In this document: positions 1 through 7,447 of the stretch, one piece after another
How positions within the stretch are numbered: the first letter of the stretch is position 1
Layout: every line of letters starts with the position of its first letter
Assembly: GCA_002938035.1 (NCBI GenBank)
Contig: PTLH01000006.1
Location: 1-39,884, forward strand
Length of the DNA stretch: 39,884 nucleotides
Source: Alphaproteobacteria bacterium MarineAlpha3_Bin6
GTDB lineage: Bacteria; Pseudomonadota; Alphaproteobacteria; Rhodospirillales; UBA2165
Direction of reading: 5' to 3'
Made by a program: the position numbers and the translations under genes
Notes under the pieces: generated by a model
Told to the model about the DNA's origin: nothing
Database searches by the model: none
What the model saw: the letters and a program-made list of their open reading frames with translations, nothing else

Positions 1-1
1 C

Positions 2-661
2 ACCGATCTGATCGATCTAGCCGGGGCAGGCCTTAGCGGTATTTCAGTGGAAGGCACAACCGTTACCATTGGAGCGATGACACGGCATGTGGATGTAGCA
101 TCATCAAAGGAAGTTGTGAATGCTATACCGGCTCTGTCTGGCTTGGCCAGCAGCATTGGAGACCCACAAGTTCGTAACCGGGGGACCATTGGAGGATCTG
201 TTGCAAATAATGATCCAGCCGCCGATTATCCCGCGGCATGCTTAGGGTTGGGAGCAATGATTAAAACAAACGATAGAGAAATCTCTGCAGATGATTTTTT
301 TACGGGCTTATTTACAACGGCGTTAAAAGAAGGGGAAGTAATTACCTCGGTCGGTTTTCCGATACCGGAAAGGGCTGCCTACGTTAAATTTCCCAACCCG
401 GCAAGTCGTTATGCGTTGGTGGGTGTGTTTGTTTCCGACGGTCCTATGGGAATCCGTGTCGCAGTGACCGGAGCAGGCATTAGTGGTGTTTATAGAGAAT
501 CCAGTTTCGAAAGCGCTTTATCAGGAGCTTGGGAATCAGCCACATTGGATGGTGTTAAAGCCGATGAAAGTTCAATGGCGTCAGATATTCACGCGGCAGC
601 AGACTATAGAGCGCACTTGGTTGGTGAAATCGCTCGTCGGGCGGTTGCCGCTAGCGTATAG
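2..661 (+). CDS. coxM: FAD-binding subunit of a CO dehydrogenase/xanthine dehydrogenase-type molybdenum hydroxylase (5' truncated)
   Basis: The frame is open from base 2, so the gene begins before the window; the ORF-track GTG at 47 is not the real start. The visible part (about 219 residues) carries the CoxM/XdhB-type FAD contact TIGGSVANNDPAADYPA and the preceding DPQVRNRGTIGG segment, followed by a CO_deh_flav_C-like C-terminal domain. In this family the medium subunit passes electrons from the Fe-S small subunit to the respiratory chain through FAD; it acts at the cytoplasmic face of the membrane. Full-length homologues have about 260-290 residues, so roughly 50-70 residues are missing. 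The downstream coxD- and coxE-like genes favour a cox-type cluster. With M last before D and E, the order would fit the S-L-M arrangement of form II enzymes, but S and L lie outside the window. Substrate (CO or another) cannot be decided here. Confidence 0.85.
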   Translation, partial: TDLIDLAGAGLSGISVEGTTVTIGAMTRHVDVASSKEVVNAIPALSGLASSIGDPQVRNRGTIGGSVANNDPAADYPAACLGLGAMIKTNDREISADDFFTGLFTTALKEGEVITSVGFPIPERAAYVKFPNPASRYALVGVFVSDGPMGIRVAVTGAGISGVYRESSFESALSGAWESATLDGVKADESSMASDIHAAADYRAHLVGEIARRAVAASV

Positions 662-690
662 TTAACTCAAATAGTTTTTTCCTTTAATTT

Positions 691-722
691 CCCCTCCTGT
701 CCAAAATTATGGACAGGAGGGG
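691..722 (+). terminator. Perfect 12-bp hairpin after the coxM-like gene
   Basis: CCCCTCCTGTCC, an 8-nt loop, then GGACAGGAGGGG form a perfect 12-bp inverted repeat 29 bp after the coxM stop. The T-rich stretch after it (GTTTTCTATGCTTTT) is interrupted, so it is a modest intrinsic terminator. It could instead partially attenuate transcription into coxD, or stabilise the 3' end of the upstream message. Confidence 0.6.
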
Positions 723-773
723 AAGTGTTTTCTATGCTTTTCATAATTCTCAATAAACGAAAAAGGGATAAAT

Positions 774-1691
774 ATGACTGAGCTCCCCCAATCGGTGGAC
801 GCTACATCGGATTTGTTGCGTTCTGGTGACTATCTCGCCAATCGTAGTCTGGCTACCGCGCTCTACTTGTCTCTTTCCCTCGGACGTCCGTTGTTTCTAG
901 AAGGAGAAGCAGGGGTAGGTAAAACAGAAATAGCGAAGGTGTTATCTGAAACATTAGGCCGAAAATTATTACGTTTGCAATGCTATGAAGGTCTTGATGT
1001 TACGACAGCAGTTTATGAATGGAATTATTCTCGCCAAATGGTGGAAATCCGAATGGCAGAAGCTGCGGGAGAACGAGATAGGGATAAACTTGAAGCTGAT
1101 CTCTTCGGCGACGCATTTTTGATTAAACGACCGCTTTTACAGGCATTGGAAGTACAGCCATCGGGACCGCCAGTTTTGTTGATTGACGAACTCGATCGTA
1201 CCGACGAGCCTTTTGAAGCCTATTTGTTAGAGGTTCTTTCTGATTTTCAGGTTACCATACCCGAACTTGGTACCATAACGGCTAAGGACCCTCCGCTGGT
1301 TGTGATTACTTCCAATCGAACTCGCGAGATTCATGATGCTTTGAAACGCCGTTGTTTCTACCATTGGGTGGATTATCCGAGTGCCAACCGCGAATTAGAA
1401 ATCATAAAGATAAAAGCTCCGGGAGCATCGGAAACATTGTCGGCAGAAGTTGTGGGCTTTGTTCAGCAGTTACGTGGGATGGATTTGTTTAAGCAACCGG
1501 GAGTGGCCGAAACTATAGACTGGGCTCACGCTCTTACCCAACTTGACTGCATGGCACTCGATCCAGAAATGGTTAACGATACTTTGGGCACTTTATTGAA
1601 ATATCAAGACGATATCGTCAAAATAGAAGGTAGCGAAGCCAGTCGTATCCTCAAGGAAGTAAAAATGGAAATCGCAACGGCAGGTGCCTGA
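774..1691 (+). CDS. coxD: MoxR-type AAA+ ATPase, CoxD-like
   Basis: This 305-residue protein has Walker A GEAGVGKT (about 44-51), Walker B LLIDELD (about 135-141) and a sensor-1 TSN (about 179-181). The segment LRLQCYEGLDVTTAVYEWNY is typical of the CoxD branch of MoxR ATPases. In carboxydotrophs CoxD is a membrane-associated chaperone ATPase needed to build the [CuSMoO2] centre of CO dehydrogenase; MoxR proteins generally act with a VWA-domain partner, which follows here after 3 bases. The ATG at 774 has an AGGGA ribosome-binding site 5 bases upstream. The gene is separated from coxM by a hairpin, so it may be expressed at a lower level or from its own promoter. Family assignment is firm; the CO-specific role depends on the truncated upstream cluster. 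Confidence 0.88.
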   Translation: MTELPQSVDATSDLLRSGDYLANRSLATALYLSLSLGRPLFLEGEAGVGKTEIAKVLSETLGRKLLRLQCYEGLDVTTAVYEWNYSRQMVEIRMAEAAGERDRDKLEADLFGDAFLIKRPLLQALEVQPSGPPVLLIDELDRTDEPFEAYLLEVLSDFQVTIPELGTITAKDPPLVVITSNRTREIHDALKRRCFYHWVDYPSANRELEIIKIKAPGASETLSAEVVGFVQQLRGMDLFKQPGVAETIDWAHALTQLDCMALDPEMVNDTLGTLLKYQDDIVKIEGSEASRILKEVKMEIATAGA

Positions 1692-1694
1692 TCC

Positions 1695-2960
1695 ATGACT
1701 GTCAGGTCCTTTGAGGATGATGGTCGTAAGGATAATAACCGCGGTTTGCCGCGTATCGGTTTAGGTGGTCGCCTTTCAGAAAATATTATGCATTTTGGTC
1801 GGGTTTTACGCCGTGCCGGTCTTCCCATTGGCCCGGGTCAGATAATAGGTGCTATCAATGCTGTGACCCAAGTTGGTCTTGGAAACCGAGGGGACTTTTA
1901 TTGGGTTCTTCATTCTGTATTTGTAAACCGACAAGACCAGCGTGATATCTTTGACCAGGCATTTCATATATTTTGGCGCAATCCCGAAATCTTGGAAAAG
2001 ATGATGCAAATGATTTTACCGGACATCGGATCCCCAGAGGCTATGGCGAATAGAGATGAGATCTCTCGACGAGTTTCTGAAGCCTTGTCCCAGAGCCAGA
2101 AGGAGGCATCTGGAGAAGAGCAGCAGGAGGAAAAGGAGTTTGATGCGGCTTTGACGTGGAGTGCTGGAGAAGTACTAAGTCAGAAAGATTTTGAAAAAAT
2201 GTCTTCAGATGAAATGAGGGAGGCAAAAGAGGCTATTAAACGTTTGCGTCTGCCGATCATGGAAGTGCCAACGCGACGATTTCGTTCATATTCTTCAGGT
2301 CCACGCGTAGACATGCGCCGAACACTTCGGGCCGCTTTACGATCGTGTAACGGCTACATACCACTGATGCGTAGAGAAAGGCGAACCCGCCGCCCACCTT
2401 TGGTCATAATTTGCGATATTTCAGGCTCTATGGAGCGCTATTCCCGGATGATTCTCCACTTCATGCACACCGTAATTAATGATCGGGATCGAGTATATAC
2501 CTTCGTTTTTGGAACGCGATTAACAAATGTAACACGTTATTTGCGCTACAAAGACGTAGATATGGCTTTATCTAGCATAGGTGAAGAAGTAGTGGATTGG
2601 TCAGGGGGTACGAGGATAGGCAGGTGCTTACACGATTTTAACCAAAATTGGTCACGGCGAGTTTTGGCACAGGGAGCGGTGGCCATCATCATCTCAGACG
2701 GCCTTGACCGTGATGAGGGAACGGGTCTGGAGTTGGAGATGATACGTCTACATAAGTCCTGTCGAAGACTTATATGGCTAAATCCACTTCTCAGGTACGA
2801 AGGTTTCCAACCAAAGGTTATTGGAATTAGAGCTATGCTCCCTCATGTGGATGAATTTCGGACGGTTCATAATTTAGAAAGTTTGCAAGATCTTACTCGC
2901 GTTCTGGGAGATGAACCGGTTAGCCATTTGAATAGCACTCAATCGGTGATGATCAGTTAA
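1695..2960 (+). CDS. coxE: VWA-domain protein, CoxE-like
   Basis: This 421-residue protein belongs to the VWA_CoxE family. The metal-ion-dependent adhesion site is visible as DISGS at residues 241-245, with the later conserved WSGGTRIGRCL and IIISDGLDR segments of the VWA fold. A Glu/Gln-rich charged stretch (about 132-150) and the Arg-rich RRERRTRRPP just before the VWA strand are typical of the family. CoxE is thought to work with the MoxR ATPase CoxD in maturing the Cu-Mo active site of CO dehydrogenase. The ATG lies 3 bases after the coxD stop, indicating one transcript and likely translational coupling. No coxF or later cox gene follows; the next gene (der) is on the other strand. Confidence 0.87.
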   Translation: MTVRSFEDDGRKDNNRGLPRIGLGGRLSENIMHFGRVLRRAGLPIGPGQIIGAINAVTQVGLGNRGDFYWVLHSVFVNRQDQRDIFDQAFHIFWRNPEILEKMMQMILPDIGSPEAMANRDEISRRVSEALSQSQKEASGEEQQEEKEFDAALTWSAGEVLSQKDFEKMSSDEMREAKEAIKRLRLPIMEVPTRRFRSYSSGPRVDMRRTLRAALRSCNGYIPLMRRERRTRRPPLVIICDISGSMERYSRMILHFMHTVINDRDRVYTFVFGTRLTNVTRYLRYKDVDMALSSIGEEVVDWSGGTRIGRCLHDFNQNWSRRVLAQGAVAIIISDGLDRDEGTGLELEMIRLHKSCRRLIWLNPLLRYEGFQPKVIGIRAMLPHVDEFRTVHNLESLQDLTRVLGDEPVSHLNSTQSVMIS

Positions 2961-3050
2961 TTCGATTTCTGGGAGTTTTTAATAAAGACGATAATGTTCA
3001 TATAGAATAGGGCTATTATTGTAATTTAAAGTCGGATTTGGGAGTTAATT

Positions 3051-4424
3051 CTATTTATAGGGGTTGTTTCCTTGTCTTACGAGCAACCGGATTGGAATAC
3101 CCGGTAGCTCGAAACTTTCTCTAATTCCGTTAACTAAATATCGGCGGTAATCTTCTGGGAGGGAATTTCCTCGGCTTGAAAATACAACAAAAGTTGGTGG
3201 ACGCGTCTTCGCTTGGGTCATATAGCGTAGACGTATGCGATGGCCGCTGACTAATGGGGGAGGGTGCCTTTCTAACATTACTTCAAGCCACCGATTGAGT
3301 TGGCCTGTTGGTATACGCTGGTTCCAAATATCGAAATACTTGAACGACTCGGGTAATAGCTTCTGTACTCCTTTTCCCGTCAAGGCTGAGAGTATCACTA
3401 CAGGTACACCGCGTATCTGGGGTAGTGACGTTTGTAGGCGGTATTCTAGATCTTTTAGTGACGATGCACGGTTTTTGACACTATCCCATTTGTTAACAGC
3501 TACAACCAGGATGCGGCCCTCGTCAATAACCTCTCTGGCTATAGTCAAGTCTTGTTTTTCCAGCATTGTATTTGCGTCTAAAACTAAAACCACTACTTGA
3601 GCAAACTGGATAGCACGATGGGTATCAGATGTTGATAAACTCTCAACCTTGTCAGTTACTTTGGACTTGCGTCTCAGTCCTGCCGTGTCTATCAGCCGGA
3701 TTGGCCGGCCCTCATAGTCCCACTGAACGGTGATGGCATCACGAGTGATACCAGCCTCAGGCCCCACGAGTAAGCGTTCTTCACCAATGATTTGATTGGC
3801 AAGGGTTGATTTTCCAACGTTTGGTCGCCCCACAATTGCCATATGGAGGGGTGATTCCGCAATTTTATCTGGCAATATTTCACCAAACTTAATGTCGTCT
3901 TCGAAGTCACCGCCATCCAACTGGGTGTAATCCTCGATAAATGGTGCGAGCGAATCATATAAGCTTCCCATACCCTCGCCATGCTCTGCAGAGATCGCAA
4001 TCGGTTCGCCTAAACCAAGTCTCAAGGTCTCAGATAAAGCATATTTATTAATAGATCCCTCGCATTTGTTAGCAACCAAGATGATGGGAATCTCTTGCCT
4101 GCGAAGCCAATTGGCAAAATATTCATCGAACGGCGTGATGCCCGTCCGGGCATCAACCAAAAAAAGGGCCACATCTGCTTGTTCGACAGCTTGATTGGTC
4201 TGTTTGCGCATTCGAGCTTCAAGACTATCATCATTATAGTCTTCAAACCCGGCAGTATCTATCAAAGTTAAATCTAAATCACCCAATTTTCCTTTAGCTT
4301 CACGCCGATCTCTCGTAACGCCTGAAGTTCGATCAACGATGGCTAATTTTTTTCCAGCTAGGCGATTAAACAAAGTAGATTTTCCGACGTTGGGACGCCC
4401 GACAATTGCGAGGCTTAAACTCAT
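3051..4424 (-). CDS. der: Ribosome-associated GTPase Der (EngA)
   Basis: The 457-residue product has the tandem GTPase pair unique to Der. The first P-loop GRPNVGKS is at residues 9-16 with DTAGF at 56-60; the second GRPNVGKS is at about 199-206 with DTAGL and a VNKWD G4 motif. An acidic linker (about 163-181) separates the G domains, and a KH-like domain forms the last ~110 residues. Der is an essential GTPase in 50S subunit maturation in the cytoplasm. Length matches the family (about 440-490). It is the last gene of yfgM-bamB-der, 22 bases after bamB, an order widely conserved in proteobacteria. The ATG start gives an N-terminus that runs straight into the first P-loop, as expected. Confidence 0.97.
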   Translation of the reverse strand: MSLSLAIVGRPNVGKSTLFNRLAGKKLAIVDRTSGVTRDRREAKGKLGDLDLTLIDTAGFEDYNDDSLEARMRKQTNQAVEQADVALFLVDARTGITPFDEYFANWLRRQEIPIILVANKCEGSINKYALSETLRLGLGEPIAISAEHGEGMGSLYDSLAPFIEDYTQLDGGDFEDDIKFGEILPDKIAESPLHMAIVGRPNVGKSTLANQIIGEERLLVGPEAGITRDAITVQWDYEGRPIRLIDTAGLRRKSKVTDKVESLSTSDTHRAIQFAQVVVLVLDANTMLEKQDLTIAREVIDEGRILVVAVNKWDSVKNRASSLKDLEYRLQTSLPQIRGVPVVILSALTGKGVQKLLPESFKYFDIWNQRIPTGQLNRWLEVMLERHPPPLVSGHRIRLRYMTQAKTRPPTFVVFSSRGNSLPEDYRRYLVNGIRESFELPGIPIRLLVRQGNNPYK

Positions 4425-4446
4425 GAGTTAAGGGATACTGGAACTA

Positions 4447-5778
4447 TCAGCGATAGGCAATGAGGTCTGCATCGTCACTGAGAAAATATATTGTATCTCG
4501 CGCTACTATAGGTCCGATAGTAATACCATCTGGCATTTCTATCTTACCAAGAGTTTGACCGCTATAGGGTGAAATTGAAAGGGCTTCGCCGGTCGATCCT
4601 GCTACAATCAGTCGATCACTGGTAAGGACTGGACCAGTCCAGATAATTCTGCCAGTTTTGTCCTCTGGATCTTCCCATTTTGCAAGATTATTGACCCAGT
4701 AAATATTTCCTTTTTGCCGCGAAAGCGCTACAAGTTCGGAATTGTTAGTTAAAACAAAAATAAAATCACCTGCTACCCATGGGCTTTCTATCCCACCGAT
4801 ACTTCGTTCCCAAATACGTTTTCCTGTTCGTAGATTTATTGCTGTCAATCGACCATTGTTGCTGATGACAAAGACTAAGCCCCTGTCAATTATGGGGCGA
4901 CCACGAATAGTTGTAAATGTTGTTGCCGAGTTTGTCTTTCTCGCACCAGCTAAAGAGTCCGTCCATAATTCTTTTCCATTTTCAACCTTGAGAGCGGCCA
5001 CCTCACCAGAAGAGTAAGTTACAACAACAACGCCAGCGTCGACAGCGGGATTAGCACCGCCAATTAAATTTGTGGGTTCTTCAATGCCCGAGTGGGTCCA
5101 TATAGTTTGACCGTTAGATCCATAAACAGCATATAGTTTATTAGCCAAGGTCACTGCATATACCCGGTTGTTACGAACGGTTGGTGCCGTCCTAAACGGG
5201 TTATCCATCTTGCGGCGCCATATAATTTTACCCGTGTTAGCATCCAGACATATCAGTTCCGCAAATCCTGTGGCAACAAATATCCTACCAGCTTCGAAAG
5301 CTAATCCACCTCCGATGTAGCCCTCTTCTTCATCTTCAGGAGCTAACTCCAAGCGCCATATCTCGTCCCCTGAGATGGCATTAAACGCGGCTATTACTGT
5401 TTCGGCATCCATGGTGTACACGCGACCATCGGCCATGATCGGTTGGGCGATCAGCCAGTCAGTATCATTTGTACCCGATCCAATATCGATGCTCCAAGAT
5501 TCTTTAATATTGGGGCTAATTTTGATGTGGTGCATAGCATGGTTGGCGTATCCGCCCGCTTGTGGCCATTCATTGTTGGAAGTTGGGGCAGGCAAGAGGA
5601 TTTTTTTTCCGGTTGTAATGGAATCGGCTTGTAATGTCTGTTCTTGCGCCAAAATTGAAATTCGTTTTCCGGGAAGTGGGGGTTTTTCGGTAGTACCAAG
5701 AAAAGGTAACGAACCGCATCCAGAGACCAAAAGAATGCCCGCAAAGATTATGAATGGTCGTATAAAGAAAAAAATCAC
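4447..5778 (-). CDS. bamB: Outer-membrane beta-barrel assembly lipoprotein BamB
   Basis: The 443-residue protein begins with a lipoprotein signal peptide ending in lipobox VSGC, with the acylated cysteine at residue 21. The rest is a run of PQQ-like beta-propeller repeats, recognisable as DANTGKIIWRRK, NLRTGKRIWERS, NAISGDEIWRLE and SPYSGQTLGKIE. BamB is the propeller lipoprotein of the BAM complex that helps insert barrels such as LptD, encoded in this window. The start is GTG (5776-5778), supported by AGGGA 9 bases upstream, which overlaps the yfgM stop codon; the two genes are 12 bases apart. Residue 2 after the lipid-bearing Cys is Gly, not Asp, so Lol-dependent outer-membrane sorting is expected. 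Confidence 0.93.
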   Translation of the reverse strand: MIFFFIRPFIIFAGILLVSGCGSLPFLGTTEKPPLPGKRISILAQEQTLQADSITTGKKILLPAPTSNNEWPQAGGYANHAMHHIKISPNIKESWSIDIGSGTNDTDWLIAQPIMADGRVYTMDAETVIAAFNAISGDEIWRLELAPEDEEEGYIGGGLAFEAGRIFVATGFAELICLDANTGKIIWRRKMDNPFRTAPTVRNNRVYAVTLANKLYAVYGSNGQTIWTHSGIEEPTNLIGGANPAVDAGVVVVTYSSGEVAALKVENGKELWTDSLAGARKTNSATTFTTIRGRPIIDRGLVFVISNNGRLTAINLRTGKRIWERSIGGIESPWVAGDFIFVLTNNSELVALSRQKGNIYWVNNLAKWEDPEDKTGRIIWTGPVLTSDRLIVAGSTGEALSISPYSGQTLGKIEMPDGITIGPIVARDTIYFLSDDADLIAYR

Positions 5779-5790
5779 TAATTATATTCC

Positions 5791-6456
5791 CTAGTTGCTC
5801 AAAATGGCCGACACCTCCGCAGCGCGAGCCCGAATACCTGCCGGGGCTGTAACATCATCTGCTAACTCTTTATATAATTGGACTGCCTGCTTAATATTTC
5901 CGGACTTTTTTGCAAGGAGTGCCACCAGTTCCCTAGCGGTATGTCGCCATGGGTTAGAGGGTAAAATCAGGTGCTGGATCTGGTTGGTTAATTCAACTGG
6001 ATCACCATTATCCAAATTATGCATCGTCGATAGAATAAGTGCCAAGTCACGGAAAATTTCATTTATTTTGGTGTCATTTGCAATAGACAAGTAGGCTGTA
6101 GCGGCCCCAGTGGCGTCGCCAGAGCGGGCAATCAATCCCGCTTGATTAAGCTGAGCAAGAATTGAATATCCTGTAGTACCGTCCTTAGTAAGGCGAGCTA
6201 AAGCTGAAGTAGCGTCATTCGTTTTGTTTTGGCTTATTGCATTTAAAGCAGAGGCATATAGTGCACTGTCATTGCTACGTCTACTTAGATCATACCCTTT
6301 CCAACCCTGGTATGCGGCAACGGAAGCAACAAAAATAACCGCAATACCAATCAAGTATTTACCATACTTTTTCCAGAGTTTGGCATAACTTTCTTGTCGC
6401 AGTTCTTCATCTATCTCTTTAAAGAAACTATCTTTTTCCGGATTTTGGTCCGCCAT
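5791..6456 (-). CDS. YfgM/AncA-like single-pass TPR membrane protein
   Basis: A protein of about 221 residues with a charged cytoplasmic N-terminus, one transmembrane segment (GKYLIGIAVIFVASVAAYQG) and a helical TPR-like remainder (TPR_21/DUF2133 family). YfgM-type proteins are inner-membrane anchored, face the periplasm and associate with SecYEG and periplasmic chaperones. The position immediately before bamB and der is the family's classic context. Three consecutive ATG codons lie at 6454-6462. The AAGG upstream sits 7 bases from the third ATG but only 1 base from the first, so I place the start at 6456, giving N-terminus MADQNPEKD. Family recognition rests on topology and context, because TPR sequence is weakly conserved. 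Confidence 0.85.
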   Translation of the reverse strand: MADQNPEKDSFFKEIDEELRQESYAKLWKKYGKYLIGIAVIFVASVAAYQGWKGYDLSRRSNDSALYASALNAISQNKTNDATSALARLTKDGTTGYSILAQLNQAGLIARSGDATGAATAYLSIANDTKINEIFRDLALILSTMHNLDNGDPVELTNQIQHLILPSNPWRHTARELVALLAKKSGNIKQAVQLYKELADDVTAPAGIRARAAEVSAILSN

Positions 6457-6516
6457 CATCATACCTTATGTGCAGACAAGTAGACGGTTGAAAAATATAA
6501 GGGTTAATGCGACTGG

Positions 6517-6545
6517 ATTTTAGTGGACGTATAAATAACTTGCAA
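6517..6545 (-). promoter_or_regulatory. Candidate sigma70 promoter for yfgM-bamB-der
   Basis: On the minus strand, TTGCAA (6545-6540) is followed after exactly 17 bases by TAAAAT (6522-6517), a 5/6 match to the -10 consensus. This predicts a start near 6509 and a leader of about 50 bases before yfgM. It is the best-spaced pair in this divergent gap. By eye only. Confidence 0.45.
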
Positions 6546-6723
6546 ACGTTGATAACGCAAACCCTGGACCAAAACAAGCTAGGTTGTTTTGATAAGAATA
6601 ATAGTTAGGCACTTAAGTTGTCACTTAGGTTGCAATAATGTTTTGAGAGATTAAAGGTTCTTTAAGTTTGCGATATGTATAACAAAGTTTAAACGGGTAT
6701 ACTGTTACTGATGGCTTGCTAGA

Positions 6724-7086
6724 ATGAAACAAAACCTTTTAATGCCTGCTATTCTGATTGCAACGGTGGTTGGTGTCTCCGGTTGTACAGAGACTGCTGC
6801 GACAGCACCCTCATTTTTCCCTTTTCCCCAAGCGATGGGTTTAGAGGGGGCGGCAGTTTTGAGTACGGGAAAAACAATTAGTGACCACATTGTATCATTT
6901 TCAACTGGTAAAAATTGTTCTACCGTCCGAAAAAACATAGGACTTCACTACTGTGAAGAGGATGAAGTGCAGAACCCGGATGAAGTTTTTTGTTACAATA
7001 CGCTAGGTAATGTAAGCTGTTACGCGTCACCGGCGCCCCATGGCGAAACCCAACGTCATCTTGGGCAAACAAACGCCACGCGGTAA
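6724..7086 (+). CDS. Small cysteine-containing lipoprotein, function unknown
   Basis: A 120-residue protein with a lipoprotein signal peptide: hydrophobic LLMPAILIATVVGV and lipobox VSGC with Cys21. The mature part has the pattern STGKTISDHIVSFSTGKNC, then Cys77, Cys90 (VFCYNTLGNVSCY) and Cys99. I recognise this TGKT...DH...C...YC...C.xTLG.V.CY layout from small conserved hypothetical proteins of alphaproteobacteria, but know of no assigned function. The four mature cysteines (65, 77, 90, 99) could pair as two disulfides in the periplasm. It is transcribed alone, divergent from yfgM. TATACT at 6698-6703 could be a -10 box, but there is no good -35 and the ribosome-binding site is weak. The minus-strand ORF at 6705-6938 is its shadow. 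Confidence 0.75.
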   Translation: MKQNLLMPAILIATVVGVSGCTETAATAPSFFPFPQAMGLEGAAVLSTGKTISDHIVSFSTGKNCSTVRKNIGLHYCEEDEVQNPDEVFCYNTLGNVSCYASPAPHGETQRHLGQTNATR

Positions 7087-7447
7087 AGAATTGTCACGTT
7101 AATTTTCTCCTTTCCTCATTTTTTTGTCTCTGAAACTGTTAAGAAACTAAAGCACCGTATCGGCCTGTTTTGATGGCCAGTAGAGGCTTCAGGTAGTTAC
7201 CAAAGTCAACTTTACTAATCTTGGTCTGAAGGTGTTATGGTGGCGTTGGTGTTCGCGAATGATATTAAAAACTTTTACAATTGGAATACTTATTTAGGTG
7301 GAGTTATAATTTTGAGATGCAAATACTACAGTCGATGATACTGTTCTGGTTCTTTCTATGCGTAGAAACACTTGCCTTAAGTTAGTCAAACCAAAGTTTG
7401 TTAGCATTCTCTAATTTACCAATATAAAGACTTGCTGGGAATATTGC
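7087..7447. other. 361-bp AT-rich convergent intergenic region
   Basis: This gap lies between the lipoprotein (+) and the RND pump (-). I found no tRNA, no convincing ORF (the longest ATG frame, near 7237, is about 33 codons with a poor ribosome-binding site) and no GC-rich terminator. CAAAC-CAAA-GTTTG at 7387-7400 is a weak 5-bp stem without a U-tract on the pump's strand. Confidence 0.5.
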
